Assembly (NCBI RefSeq): GCF_034092415.1
Contig: NZ_CP139304.1
Coordinates: forward strand, 496,001 to 560,000
DNA: 64,000 nucleotides
DNA from: Prochlorococcus sp. MIT 1341
Lineage (GTDB): Bacteria > Cyanobacteriota > Cyanobacteriia > PCC-6307 > Cyanobiaceae
Direction: 5' to 3'
Below are positions 41,176 to 47,898 of this stretch, in pieces. A program made the position numbers and the translations under genes. How positions within the stretch are numbered: the stretch's first letter is position 1; each line of letters begins with the position of its first letter. The notes under the pieces were generated by a model. It made no database searches. It saw only the letters and a program-made list of their open reading frames with translations, and was not told where the DNA came from.

Positions 41176-41430
41176 ATGGGTAGACCTATTATAAGTTTTT
41201 GTTTGATTGGTTTTGCTTTACAGCCTGCAACCCAAAGCGTAATACCAAAACAAAAAGAAGTAAGGCAAGAAATGGAGAACTGTGGCTAAAAATTTCAATC
41301 AGCACGTCTCTCTCTGGTCAGTGACACATAATTATCCTCAGCCAATATTATTCAAGAATCGGGACTAAACCATCCTCATACGCCATTAATTGCAACACTT
41401 CTAGAAGAAAAGCTTCGCTTAGAAATTTAA
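41176..41430 (+). pseudogene. Probable decayed small secreted-protein gene with two in-frame stops
   Basis: An ATG preceded by AAAGGTATA opens MGRPIISFCLIGFALQPATQ (signal-peptide-like) and reaches a TAA after MENCG at 41287-41289. The same frame continues KFQSARLSLVSDT, meets a second TAA at 41329-41331, then continues SSANIIQESGLNHPHTP and ends LLEEKLRLEI at 41430. Three consecutive protein-like segments in one frame split by two stops suggest a dead gene of 85 codons. Alternatively only the first 37 codons are real. Confidence 0.35.
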
Positions 41431-42069
41431 TTTATATAAAACTAGGTTTAATAAAGTTCCTGAAGTCGAATTCGAGTTCTTAAGCAAAGTACTTATCGAC
41501 TTAGCAGATTCTTCAACGAGCACAACGAAACGAAACGCAAGAAAAGCAACATTCGTTAATCCCATTCATCTCTCGCTGATCGAGGTTACAAGGCTTATAC
41601 CTCTTCCGTTTTCCTATACAAGCTGACGGGCAAATTTTTTGGTTCTAAATAGCTGCAATCAGCAGATCTGAACTTCTAATAATCAGAACAAGACTGTTAT
41701 GAGCCATATTTATCGGCTTGTACTGTTATAAAAAATTCGCAAGTTAATCAAAACTTTGAAATGCCACCCCCTAAATCAATGCATTACTAAAATCACCCCT
41801 TAACGAATAACTCGCCCTTCATAGACATTCCTAAAGCTTTCTTCAACTTTTTACCTGCATAGACCGCTAAGCATTCATCGAGACAACCCAGCATTCAACC
41901 TTAAAAGAATTACTAGCTGATCCCAACTGATCTTTTATTGACAAAACCTTCCCAGCTTGCTAGTACAGGTGTACTGCTACTACTGCATGACTTCACCTGC
42001 ATCTCCATACGCTGTTTTTCGCTCTGAAGACTGGAGTTTTCCTGTTCCTCAACCCATTGGAATAGGTCA
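41431..42069. other. Intergenic region without a clear gene
   Basis: 639 bases. There are frames on both strands near 41913-42187, but none has a convincing start plus protein pattern. The plus-strand frame from 41987 (MTSPASPYAVFRSED) is the best and overlaps the next gene. I see no tRNA, terminator or repeat of note. Confidence 0.35.
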
Positions 42070-42351
42070 ATGTCTCCGCATGACACACAAAAAAAAATCC
42101 TCACGAAAAGCTATCCAGAAAATAAAAATGGGGAATACGTCGAAGAAAGTGCTCCCCAAGGATCACATTCAGCTTGTATTTCTATGACCTGCCAGCATTT
42201 TGTTTTTTCATCCGACAGAAATTGCAGACCTCTTCTTACATTTCAAATAAGTGAGCATCTGATTCCTCATGGAGAACATCTCAAGAAAAGGTGTCCTTTA
42301 TGGAGTAAACGCTTTGCAATGGAGTTCGGTTGGTATCCAGAGGTAACGTAA
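42070..42351 (+). CDS. Small Cys-containing orphan protein, 93 aa
   Basis: An ATG with upstream AGG opens MSPHDTQKKILTK. The body SYPENKNGEYVEESAPQGSH then ACISMTCQHFVFSS has three Cys and His residues (CISMTC, RNC, KRC) that could bind metal. It ends FGWYPEVT. Its stop overlaps the next ATG (TAATG), which supports both genes. A run of nine A bases at about 42088-42096 lies just inside the start, so a frame change from the overlapping upstream frame cannot be excluded. Confidence 0.5.
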   Translation: MSPHDTQKKILTKSYPENKNGEYVEESAPQGSHSACISMTCQHFVFSSDRNCRPLLTFQISEHLIPHGEHLKKRCPLWSKRFAMEFGWYPEVT

Positions 42352-42530
42352 TGACTAAAGAAGAGCTCGCAATACGCATCACAAGAGCAATGTATCAAGA
42401 CTGTCGTAACATTGACAGCTTAAACAATTCTCAATCCATCAAAGGCTATTTCTTAGGTCTTGAAATGGCCGACTTGATAGGTATTGCAGGCCAATACGGC
42501 GTTAACCTCAACTTTCCTGAAGCTATTTAA
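42351..42530 (+). CDS. Small orphan protein, 59 aa
   Basis: It starts at the ATG that overlaps the stop of the preceding gene (TAATG), so translation is likely coupled. The sequence MTKEELAIRITRAMYQDCRN is helical and soluble, ending VNLNFPEAI. No family is recognised. A longer frame from 42330 exists, but the coupled ATG is preferred. Confidence 0.6.
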   Translation: MTKEELAIRITRAMYQDCRNIDSLNNSQSIKGYFLGLEMADLIGIAGQYGVNLNFPEAI

Positions 42531-42631
42531 AGGATCGACAATTGAGTAGTTACAGCTCTATTCAGTAGCTAATAATTGACTGAAGTCCCATTTTCTTGCT
42601 AGATGTTATACAGATAGGAGTTAACCAACTA

Positions 42632-43147
42632 ATGGCTCAATTAACAATCAAAGTGAGCGCCAAGGCAGATGCCATGATCGCTCAACTTCAAAAGGAAATC
42701 TTCAATAGAAGGCGAAAGAAAGTAACGGCTCAAGGTGTCGTTGAAACACTTGTGGAAAGTGGTGCAAAATCGCAATCTGACAAGCGTTATGCGGCTTCAT
42801 GGAAGAATCTCATCAAGGATATTGAAAAAGCCGCCAAACAATCTGAAGTGCATGGAAACAAGCCTGCAAACATAACCGCTGAAGAATGGGCCTTGATACT
42901 CTCTCATCGCACACGCAAGAGCGCAAAGCCAGCACCTCAGAAAAGAGCCAAGTCTCCAAAGATAACTACTAAAAAGCCTGCAGCTAAGAAGGCAACAGTA
43001 AAGAAAGTGACAAAGAAAACCGTTGGCACAAAACCTACAGTTAAAAAAGCTGTCGTAAAGAATGCTCCTGTTAAAGCAACCGCTCCTCGAAAAGCCAGAA
43101 GAGCCAGAAGAGCTCCTACCGCTACTGCTACTGCTACCGCAAAGTAA
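42632..43147 (+). CDS. Histone H1-like basic protein
   Basis: 171 residues. The N-terminal 90 form a folded domain: MAQLTIKVSAKADAMIAQL, then VTAQGVVETLVESG and ITAEEWALILSHR. It resembles a ribbon-helix-helix-like or otherwise small DNA-binding module. The C-terminal 80 residues are Lys/Ala/Thr/Pro repeats (TKKPAAKKATVKKVTKKT), as in eukaryotic H1 tails and bacterial Hc1-type proteins, ending in an Ala-Thr repeat. It probably binds nucleic acid and compacts DNA. A longer frame from TTG 42596 is less likely. No partner is nearby. Confidence 0.7.
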   Translation: MAQLTIKVSAKADAMIAQLQKEIFNRRRKKVTAQGVVETLVESGAKSQSDKRYAASWKNLIKDIEKAAKQSEVHGNKPANITAEEWALILSHRTRKSAKPAPQKRAKSPKITTKKPAAKKATVKKVTKKTVGTKPTVKKAVVKNAPVKATAPRKARRARRAPTATATATAK

Positions 43148-43486
43148 AGCCTTCAGTCAGATCCGTTCAAGCGGCATGAGAGGTGCAAAGCCTCTCACTG
43201 ACTATTAATTGCCAACTAACCCCCCTTCTAAATAGATAAAAGCGTTAGAAGGAGAAATCTTATTTGCTATAGAGATATTTCTATGCTGATTTTAACAGGA
43301 AGATCAATAGCGCTAACAACGGAGCCTAATCAATCTGGATCGAGCAACTACCGTCCTTCTTCATATGAATGAATAAAGAAAACACATCTATCCCACAAGT
43401 CGAAATCCAAAAGCCTAGGTTACGAAGCAAAGCTTGGTGGCCTTAACAAAGCTAATCAGTATCCTGTAGTTAATTAGATCGGCAGA
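43148..43486. other. Intergenic region with two hairpins
   Basis: 339 bases. A hairpin, AGAGG-loop-CCTCT, near 43179-43195 follows the H1-like gene and may aid termination. A second, CTTCTAA/TTAGAAG, lies near 43226-43255. A 29-codon frame at 43283-43372 (MLILTGRSIALTTEPNQ) is possible but weak. Nothing else is seen. Confidence 0.4.
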
Positions 43487-43822
43487 ATGAACACAAAAAA
43501 CCTACCTGTGCAAGCGAGGATCAAATTACTTGTTGAGTCATTGGATGGAGCCGAGAAGACCAATAAAACTTTGTCTGAATGTAAGGATGCAGAAGCAATG
43601 CTTGATATTCTTCTCGAAGTCTCATCTCAGTTGGAACTAGACCTTACTAGAGAGGAATTGAGACAAAGTCCACCAATACGCGATTGGGTTTGGTGGAAAA
43701 ACAAAGAGGCGCTAGTGAATTTAGGCGACAATAATCTTCGTCATCAACAAGACAGTTCAGGAAAGACAAGATGGGATGCCTGGACCATCAGTTTCTTTAA
43801 GTTTTTAAGGGTTTGGCGCTGA
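43487..43822 (+). CDS. Nif11-like small protein, 111 aa (tentative)
   Basis: The helical N-terminus (VQARIKLLVESLDG then CKDAEAMLDILLEVSSQLELDLTREEL) resembles the Nif11 domain pattern (short helices, then an L-x-L-T-x-E-E-L end). The C-terminus contains DWVWWKNKEALVNLGD, a Trp-rich patch. Nif11 domains act as leaders of lanthipeptide precursors in some Prochlorococcus, but here there is no Gly-Gly cleavage site and no Cys-rich core, so it is not a prochlorosin precursor. Assignment by pattern only. Confidence 0.5.
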   Translation: MNTKNLPVQARIKLLVESLDGAEKTNKTLSECKDAEAMLDILLEVSSQLELDLTREELRQSPPIRDWVWWKNKEALVNLGDNNLRHQQDSSGKTRWDAWTISFFKFLRVWR

Positions 43823-43866
43823 GCAACATTTCTGATAACTCAATCAACCAAAAAACTAAAGAAAGC

Positions 43867-43986
43867 ATGAAAAGTTTCCGCAATCCTTTTATTCCAACCT
43901 TCTTGGATCCCCTAACAGAGACAAACTCCTCTCAGCCAAACAGATCAAAAGCCCCCTCCCCTTTTTTAACTGGGAATTATTTTTAA
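43867..43986 (+). CDS. Possible tiny protein, 39 aa
   Basis: An ATG with GAAAG upstream opens MKSFRNPFIPTFLDPLTETN and ends SPFLTGNYF. It is Pro- and Ser-rich, with no membrane helix. It lies between the Nif11-like gene and tRNA-Pro. The composition is plausible but the frame is short, so it may be fortuitous. Confidence 0.3.
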   Translation: MKSFRNPFIPTFLDPLTETNSSQPNRSKAPSPFLTGNYF

Positions 43987-44055
43987 AGATTAACGACTCT
44001 CCCTACCTCCACTGCATGAAAATCAAGCCATGTCAGGCCCTACAATGATTGAATA

Positions 44056-44129
44056 CGGGGCGTGGCGCAGCTTGGTAGCGCGGGTGCTTTGGGAGCACTA
44101 GGTCGCAGGTTCGAATCCTGTCGCCCCGA
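44056..44129 (+). tRNA. trnP: tRNA-Pro(UGG)
   Basis: A 74-nt cloverleaf: acceptor CGGGGCG pairs with CGCCCCG with discriminator A. The D arm is GCGCAGCTTGGTAGCGC, the anticodon loop TTTGGGA gives UGG, and the T arm is CAGGTTCGAATCCTG. No CCA is encoded. Its 3' half is duplicated at 46156-46199, so it is the attachment site of an integrated element, which restores the tRNA 3' end. Confidence 0.96.
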
Positions 44130-44131
44130 CT
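44088..44131 (+). repeat. attL-like direct repeat: 3' half of tRNA-Pro
   Basis: 44 bases, from the anticodon loop through the tRNA 3' end plus two bases, are identical to 46156-46199. Recombination at a tRNA 3' end by a tyrosine integrase leaves exactly this pattern. The enclosed element is 2068 bp from repeat start to repeat start. Confidence 0.92.
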
Positions 44132-44133
44132 AG

Positions 44134-44303
44134 CTTTTCAAGGAATGCGCTTTTTGGCGCAGACAAAACGCAGACAAGTCAACTACGGGAAAACCTTGCC
44201 AAAGCATTTGCGGCCTTTTCAAGGAATAGAGATTTCCAAGGTGCCTAAAAAAGGTGTCCCAAATGCCTAATTGGCCTCAGGGAATTTTCAAGGTGTATCC
44301 AAG
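44134..44303. repeat. Short repeats inside the left end of the element (possible integrase arm sites)
   Basis: Just inside the left junction are CTTTTCAAGGAAT at 44134-44146 and 44215-44227, with the core TTTTCAAGG again at 44285-44293. GCAGACAA occurs at 44159-44166 and 44170-44177. AAGGTGTCCCAAA is at 44251-44263, with a related AAGGTATCCAAAA at 46052-46064 inside the right end. Clustered short repeats near both ends resemble arm-type sites for integrase or excisionase. Function inferred. Confidence 0.45.
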
Positions 44304-44318
44304 ATTTATCAGTCCAAA

Positions 44319-44741
44319 TCAAGCTGCCAATTCTTTTTGGACTGACTTGATCTCGGCCTTGAGAAGAAGATCCATCAAATTTTTAGAGAAAACAACTAAT
44401 TCTTTTTTATTCAGATCTTCAATAGGCCTTGGAGGTGCCTCCACTCCTTTTTCTTCAAGGGCTGCTGAAAGATCTGATTTATTCAATTTTGAAAAAGGCT
44501 TGTTCCCATACCTTTTGACCCCATGGTTTTTCCCTAAGGCTTTAAGGGTCTCTTTGCTTTGCTGCATAAAGGTACCTGGACCAAGAAGAGCTTTTAAAAA
44601 ATCACTTTGATTTTGGTCACTAGGAAGAACTTCTGATTCACGAGCAGCCTTCAATTCCGCATCAATCCCTCGAAGAGTCCTTGAATGGGAATGAGCAAGT
44701 TCGCGCAGATTGGCACGAAGGATGTTAGCGAGTTCTCCCAT
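44319..44741 (-). CDS. Orphan helical protein of the tRNA-Pro element, 140 aa
   Basis: A soluble, mostly helical protein with a basic, charged composition. It has a short C-terminal pattern, LSAALEEKGVEAPPRPIEDL, reminiscent of SAP- or Rho-N-like helix-loop-helix modules (F-S-K-L-N-K-S-D-L-x-x-x-L-x-x-x-G), repeated as DLNKKELVVFSKNLMD. Such modules bind nucleic acid. The start overlaps the end of the upstream coiled-coil gene by 17 bases, so they form one unit inside the integrated element. Confidence 0.6.
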   Translation of the reverse strand: MGELANILRANLRELAHSHSRTLRGIDAELKAARESEVLPSDQNQSDFLKALLGPGTFMQQSKETLKALGKNHGVKRYGNKPFSKLNKSDLSAALEEKGVEAPPRPIEDLNKKELVVFSKNLMDLLLKAEIKSVQKELAA

Positions 44742-45240
44742 TTTTCTCTTCCAATTTCTTTGTTACCGACACTTGTTTTAGTGCAATTGATTTGATGAGG
44801 TCCTTGATAATTTTCCAACTTTTGAAGAAGTCACGGACAGAATCAAGCAAGCTTTTTAGAGATCGACCTCCTTGGAAGCTTCGTCTACCTGTCTCATATT
44901 CCTCATATCCAAGGACAAGCTTATTGCCGGCATCTTCAAATTGTTCAAATGCATCTGTAACTAAGTCGAGGATCTCGTATATCTCCTTGCTTACTGAAGC
45001 TTCTTTAATGGCAATGGCTCTTATACGTGCCTCTAAATCTGACTTAGTAGCTTGAATAGTTTGGTTTTGCTTAAGAACTAGAGATTTTGTTTTGGAGTGA
45101 GAGACATGCAGTCCCCTGCTGATCTTCAGACGTTTATACCAATCACGAAGACTTAAGTAAGAAGTTTCAAGTTCAGAACGTGGAAGTTCAACTATTTTGA
45201 TCGGAAATTCAGAGCTAGAAGGGAAGTGTTTCATGGCCAA
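44725..45240 (-). CDS. Coiled-coil orphan protein of the tRNA-Pro element, 171 aa
   Basis: Helical throughout, with a long predicted coiled coil (KSDLEARIRAIAIKEASVSK) and a C-terminal SLKSLLDSVRDFFKSWKIIK segment. No catalytic motif is visible. It is transcribed divergently from the MerR-type gene, with a dyad operator between them, and overlaps the downstream gene. Together the three look like a small regulated cargo module. Function unknown. Confidence 0.6.
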   Translation of the reverse strand: MAMKHFPSSSEFPIKIVELPRSELETSYLSLRDWYKRLKISRGLHVSHSKTKSLVLKQNQTIQATKSDLEARIRAIAIKEASVSKEIYEILDLVTDAFEQFEDAGNKLVLGYEEYETGRRSFQGGRSLKSLLDSVRDFFKSWKIIKDLIKSIALKQVSVTKKLEEKNGRTR

Positions 45241-45308
45241 TTTAAAAATGACTACAGACTTTGAGAAGGCATAAGGACTGCAGCCCCACTAAAAACAATA
45301 GCACTATA

Positions 45309-45337
45309 TTGACACTTGCACTGCAACTGTGTAAGTT
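45309..45337 (+). promoter_or_regulatory. MerR-type operator/promoter between divergent genes
   Basis: TTGACA at 45309-45314 is followed by the dyad CTTGCAC (45315-45321), 7 bases, GTGTAAG (45329-45335). The arms match at 6 of 7 positions. A dyad placed between promoter boxes is the usual MerR operator arrangement, and a MerR-type gene starts 31 bases downstream. Autoregulation and control of the divergent pair are inferred. Confidence 0.5.
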
Positions 45338-45367
45338 TCTTGTCTGATTGTTATTGCCTATTCGATC

Positions 45368-45964
45368 TTGGCTAGCGATTCTCAAACCTTCAGCCTTGAG
45401 GAGCTTCTTAAAGTTGCAAGTGAAGAACTTGGAGAAGAAATCAGCCAAAGAACCGTTCGCTTATATGCGACTCAGGGATTGATTGATCGGCCTGGGAAAG
45501 ATGGTCGTAGTGCAATTTATGAGAGACGTCAACTTTTGCAATTGGTCCTAATTCGCTTTCTTGCAAGACGCGGGTTGAGTCTTTCTGCTATTGCCCCCCT
45601 TGCCGCTCTCCCTAACGAAGAAATGCAGTTACAGATTCTCAGTTTCGACAAATCAGCAGAAGAGAAATTTAAAGCTTCTCTCATTTCAGAGAGTAGAGAA
45701 CAAGATTCAGGCAAATCCAACCCTTTGCTCCAATTGCTTGGAGCCCCCCTTAAATCAACGGCTTTGCCTGACTCAAATAGTTCTGCGAAGAATAGTCGCA
45801 CTCGTTTGGCATCATCTCGATGGAGCCGATTTACTCTTGCTCCAGGAGTTGAGCTTCATATCAGTGACAGTGCGTCTATTCCTCCATCGGGATCTCGTCG
45901 TATTACCTGGATTCAGCGTTTAACGGATCGACTAATCGAACAATTAGAAGAAACCAAAAACTAA
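45368..45964 (+). CDS. MerR-family transcriptional regulator
   Basis: A 198-residue protein. The N-terminal winged helix carries the MerR pattern EISQRTVRLYATQGLIDRPG followed by YERRQLLQLVLIRFLARRGLSLSAIA. The effector part lacks Cys metal ligands. The C-terminal 50 residues, after a Ser-rich linker, contain LAPGVELHISDSASIPPSGS, a separate small beta-rich element. It starts with TTG at 45368. It is the likely master regulator of the 2-kb tRNA-Pro element and lies 192 bases from the right repeat. Confidence 0.82.
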   Translation: MASDSQTFSLEELLKVASEELGEEISQRTVRLYATQGLIDRPGKDGRSAIYERRQLLQLVLIRFLARRGLSLSAIAPLAALPNEEMQLQILSFDKSAEEKFKASLISESREQDSGKSNPLLQLLGAPLKSTALPDSNSSAKNSRTRLASSRWSRFTLAPGVELHISDSASIPPSGSRRITWIQRLTDRLIEQLEETKN

Positions 45965-46155
45965 ATTCTTTAAATGAGAACTTGGTAAATCATTCGACAA
46001 CTAACTATTGCTTTGCAAATTTCTATCTATTGAACTATTCAGAGTGCCCAAAAGGTATCCAAAATATCTCCTGATGTGTGCACATGCCACCTTGTAGATC
46101 CTCAAAATATTGGTATGACTCAACCCCCGAGTTGTACTAATACCTTTCCGGATGT

Positions 46156-46199
46156 TTTGGGAGCACTAGGTCGCAGGTTCGAATCCTGTCGCCCCGACT
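46156..46199 (+). repeat. attR-like direct repeat of the tRNA-Pro 3' half
   Basis: An exact 44-base copy of 44088-44131. The tRNA 5' half is missing here, so this is not a second tRNA but the right junction of the integrated element. Confidence 0.92.
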
Positions 46200-46500
46200 G
46201 GTTTTTTGGAGATCTCGAATTGGGATTGGGCCCTCATTGGGCCCTCCTGAACGATTAGTTCTGAGTTCTATTGAGTCTGTCACGAGGTTTTGAGGAAGAA
46301 GAAGATTAGACACTGCAGATGGTGTTATTGCCCGATTAAAAAACTAAAAAAATCTCTATAGTTCTTTTAATCCAGTTGGGTGCCCAGGTTAGTCCTGCTA
46401 AACCAACCTCCCATTTGGGAGTCGGACTGCCAGCAAAAGGCCTCGAAATCTTTTGTTTTTGGTGGATTGATGAGCGGGTTCTGTTGTTGCCTTGGGCTCT
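46200..46500. other. Intergenic region right of the junction
   Basis: 301 bases without an ORF I can support. It contains a repeated GGGCCC (46229-46234 and 46240-46245) that could fold as a hairpin, and G/C-rich pairs near 46390-46440 (GGTTAG...CTAAACC) suggesting another structure. No tRNA could be built from it. Confidence 0.4.
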
Positions 46501-46710
46501 ATGCCACGAAAACAGAACAAGTTCGCCAATAGATCACAAGTGAATGGCATATCAGTTGCCGTCCCACTTGTCTCTCAGCAGTCTGCATCTCAAATCGACA
46601 AGGATCTTGACCGTCTTACTGAAGGGCGTGATGGAATTGTCTGGGAATTAGGCAATTGGCCGGAATCTGTTCAAGCCGTAGCAAGAGCAAAAGGAATACC
46701 CCTCGCATAA
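46501..46710 (+). CDS. Small orphan protein of the satellite-like region, 69 aa
   Basis: ATG at 46501 opens MPRKQNKFANRSQVNGISVA; the end is WPESVQAVARAKGIPLA. It is basic at the N-terminus and helical at the C-terminus. Its stop lies 3 bases before the excisionase-like gene, so the two are probably co-translated. No family is recognised. A TTG start nine bases earlier is possible. Confidence 0.5.
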   Translation: MPRKQNKFANRSQVNGISVAVPLVSQQSASQIDKDLDRLTEGRDGIVWELGNWPESVQAVARAKGIPLA

Positions 46711-46713
46711 TTC

Positions 46714-46935
46714 GTGCAAACTCTTAATTCGGTCCAATGGATCGGCACGTCTCAATGTGCTTTCGCATTGGGAATACATCCACTCACCCTGCTTCAGAAA
46801 AGAAAGGAAGGATATTTTGAACAAGGTGTTCACTACTACAAATCAGGGATAACGAAGACTTGCAAATATCTTTGGAATCTCGAAGAAGTAGAAAAGGTCT
46901 TTGCCAATTGGGCAGCTCCAACTCTCATGAATTAA
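46714..46935 (+). CDS. Excisionase-like / MerR-like DNA-binding protein, 73 aa
   Basis: A compact winged-helix pattern: WIGTSQCAFALGIHPLTLLQ (helix-turn-helix), KRKEGYFEQGVHYY (wing), then KYLWNLEEVEKVFANW. This arrangement is typical of phage excisionases (recombination directionality factors) and of N-terminal domains in cyanophage and satellite regulators. It starts with GTG at 46714. It sits near the tRNA-Pro right junction, where an excisionase is expected, although no integrase is in the window. Confidence 0.55.
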   Translation: MQTLNSVQWIGTSQCAFALGIHPLTLLQKRKEGYFEQGVHYYKSGITKTCKYLWNLEEVEKVFANWAAPTLMN

Positions 46936-47003
46936 CTGCCCTCTCATTCGCCATTCTTGATTGCAACGCTGTCCCTACGCGCGCGCGGGGATATTTACCA
47001 GAT

Positions 47004-47166
47004 GTACCATCTAGGGGACTTTCCTCTCCACCACTGGGTTTTGGGGTGGTACAGGTGGGGGGGGTACAGGTTCGTTTATGCCAGAGGGGGTACAACTTGG
47101 CTCTGTACCAGGGGGTTGTACCCCCCTTATTTCCGCTCCACCACTATCTTTTCCTAGGGTGGTACA
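47004..47166. repeat. Cluster of seven GTAC-centred motifs with inverted and direct repeats
   Basis: GTAC occurs at 47004, 47049, 47064, 47090, 47105, 47118 and 47162, usually as GGGGGTACA or its complement. GGGGGTACAAC (47086-47096) and GTTGTACCCCC (47115-47125) are a perfect 11-bp inverted repeat. CTCCACCACT (47026-47035, 47136-47145) followed by GGGTGGTACA (47044-47053, 47157-47166) is a duplicated hairpin module. It is much more GC-rich than its surroundings. This may be a replication origin, packaging or regulatory site. The gap 46936-47301 holds no convincing gene. Confidence 0.75.
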
Positions 47167-47301
47167 CCTATCTACAACCTCTCCACGCGCGTAAGTCGCT
47201 GGAACGTCAGCTAATGGATTCGTAAAACTGAGTTAATTCATTAATGTCATTTATCGCCATTTTGAAGACTGTTTAATCTCTCAGGAAACAAATTTACTTA
47301 G

Positions 47302-47541
47302 ATGAATTACACACTTCGATTGGAACGTCTACGAGCCAAAGTTGCAAAGCTTTCAGTTGCTCAACATCCCCCCATCCTCAGGTTTGTTAAAGACAATGCA
47401 GCAGAGGCCCAACCGAATCCAGATGACCTCACAGAATGGGATTTAGTAATTAACGTCAAGGGCAAAATAAATGAACCCCTTCAAGCTCTTGTGGGACGGG
47501 TTAAACAGGGCACGCATGAAGGTGGCCCGCAGTGTTCTTGA
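47302..47541 (+). CDS. Small orphan protein, 79 aa
   Basis: ATG opens MNYTLRLERLRAKVAKLSVA; the body includes TEWDLVINVKGKINEPLQAL, and the end is KQGTHEGGPQCS. The first 65 residues look protein-like, while the last 15 overlap another frame and may be forced by it. No family is recognised. Confidence 0.4.
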   Translation: MNYTLRLERLRAKVAKLSVAQHPPILRFVKDNAAEAQPNPDDLTEWDLVINVKGKINEPLQALVGRVKQGTHEGGPQCS

Positions 47542-47605
47542 TGCACTTGTACCGCTAATAGAAAATGATTCGAGCAAGGAAGATTCTTCCAAGAAAGAGA
47601 AGTAG
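47471..47605 (+). CDS. Possible overlapping tiny gene, 44 aa
   Basis: A +1-shifted frame within the end of the previous gene opens MNPFKLLWDGLNRARMKVA and continues SVLDALVPLIENDSSKEDSS. The amphipathic helix and charged tail look real. The 71-base overlap suggests either a true overlapping pair or a frameshift joining the two frames into one longer protein. It is not otherwise supported. Confidence 0.35.
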   Translation: MNPFKLLWDGLNRARMKVARSVLDALVPLIENDSSKEDSSKKEK

Positions 47606-47638
47606 CAAAATAGTTTGGCGGCCCTCTTTAATAGGGAT

Positions 47639-47812
47639 ATGAACTTTCCAACTTTTCTAGCCACTACTACACAAGCAAATGTGTTGTATGCCGTAGCCGC
47701 TGTGGGCTTCCTGGTGGGAAGTTGGTTTTTAGGCAAAGCTATAACAGTAATGACGAAAGGGAATAACCCGCTGGTGTGGCGAGGCATGAAAAAGCAGGAC
47801 GAACCCAAATGA
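47639..47812 (+). CDS. Small membrane protein, 57 aa
   Basis: ATG at 47639, with AGGG just upstream, opens MNFPTFLATTTQANVLYAVA and a membrane helix through LVGSWFLGKAI, then a basic tail RGMKKQDEPK. A TTG start at 47615 is an alternative. It overlaps the next tiny gene by ATGA. A single-span protein in a satellite could be holin-like, but nothing proves it. Confidence 0.5.
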   Translation: MNFPTFLATTTQANVLYAVAAVGFLVGSWFLGKAITVMTKGNNPLVWRGMKKQDEPK

Positions 47813-47898
47813 GTCCATCCCTGCTCATAAGAATTAGTGTTGTAGATACGTTGGTTTTAATTGGGATAGCGGTTTATTTGATTAAGCGAAAGCTATAG
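47809..47898 (+). CDS. Tiny membrane peptide, 29 aa
   Basis: Its ATG overlaps the stop of the preceding membrane gene (ATGA), a standard coupling signal. MSPSLLIRISVVDTLVLIGI continues into a short basic end, YLIKRKL: one membrane helix. It probably works with its neighbour. No family is recognised. Confidence 0.42.
   Translation: MSPSLLIRISVVDTLVLIGIAVYLIKRKL

Noticed and set aside
41957-42187. Plus-strand frame starting MLVQVYCYY, internal MTSPASPYAVFRSED
   Set aside because: It overlaps the coupled gene at 42070-42351, has no ribosome-binding site, and its second half is poor. Kept only as a possible frameshift partner at the nine-A run.
46156-46199. A second tRNA-Pro gene
   Set aside because: Only the 3' half is present. 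The upstream bases cannot form acceptor or D arms, so it is an attachment repeat.
46256-46276. Another TAGTTCT box near the right junction
   Set aside because: No second box at 20 bases. A single 7-mer is expected by chance a few times in this AT-rich window.
46385-46450. tRNA-like or structured RNA right of the element
   Set aside because: Short complementary pairs exist, but no cloverleaf, anticodon arm or known RNA motif could be built.
46860-47225. Long frame across the GTAC repeat cluster
   Set aside because: Two frames are open here only because the sequence is GC-rich and repetitive. Neither has protein-like composition, and the repeats explain the sequence better.
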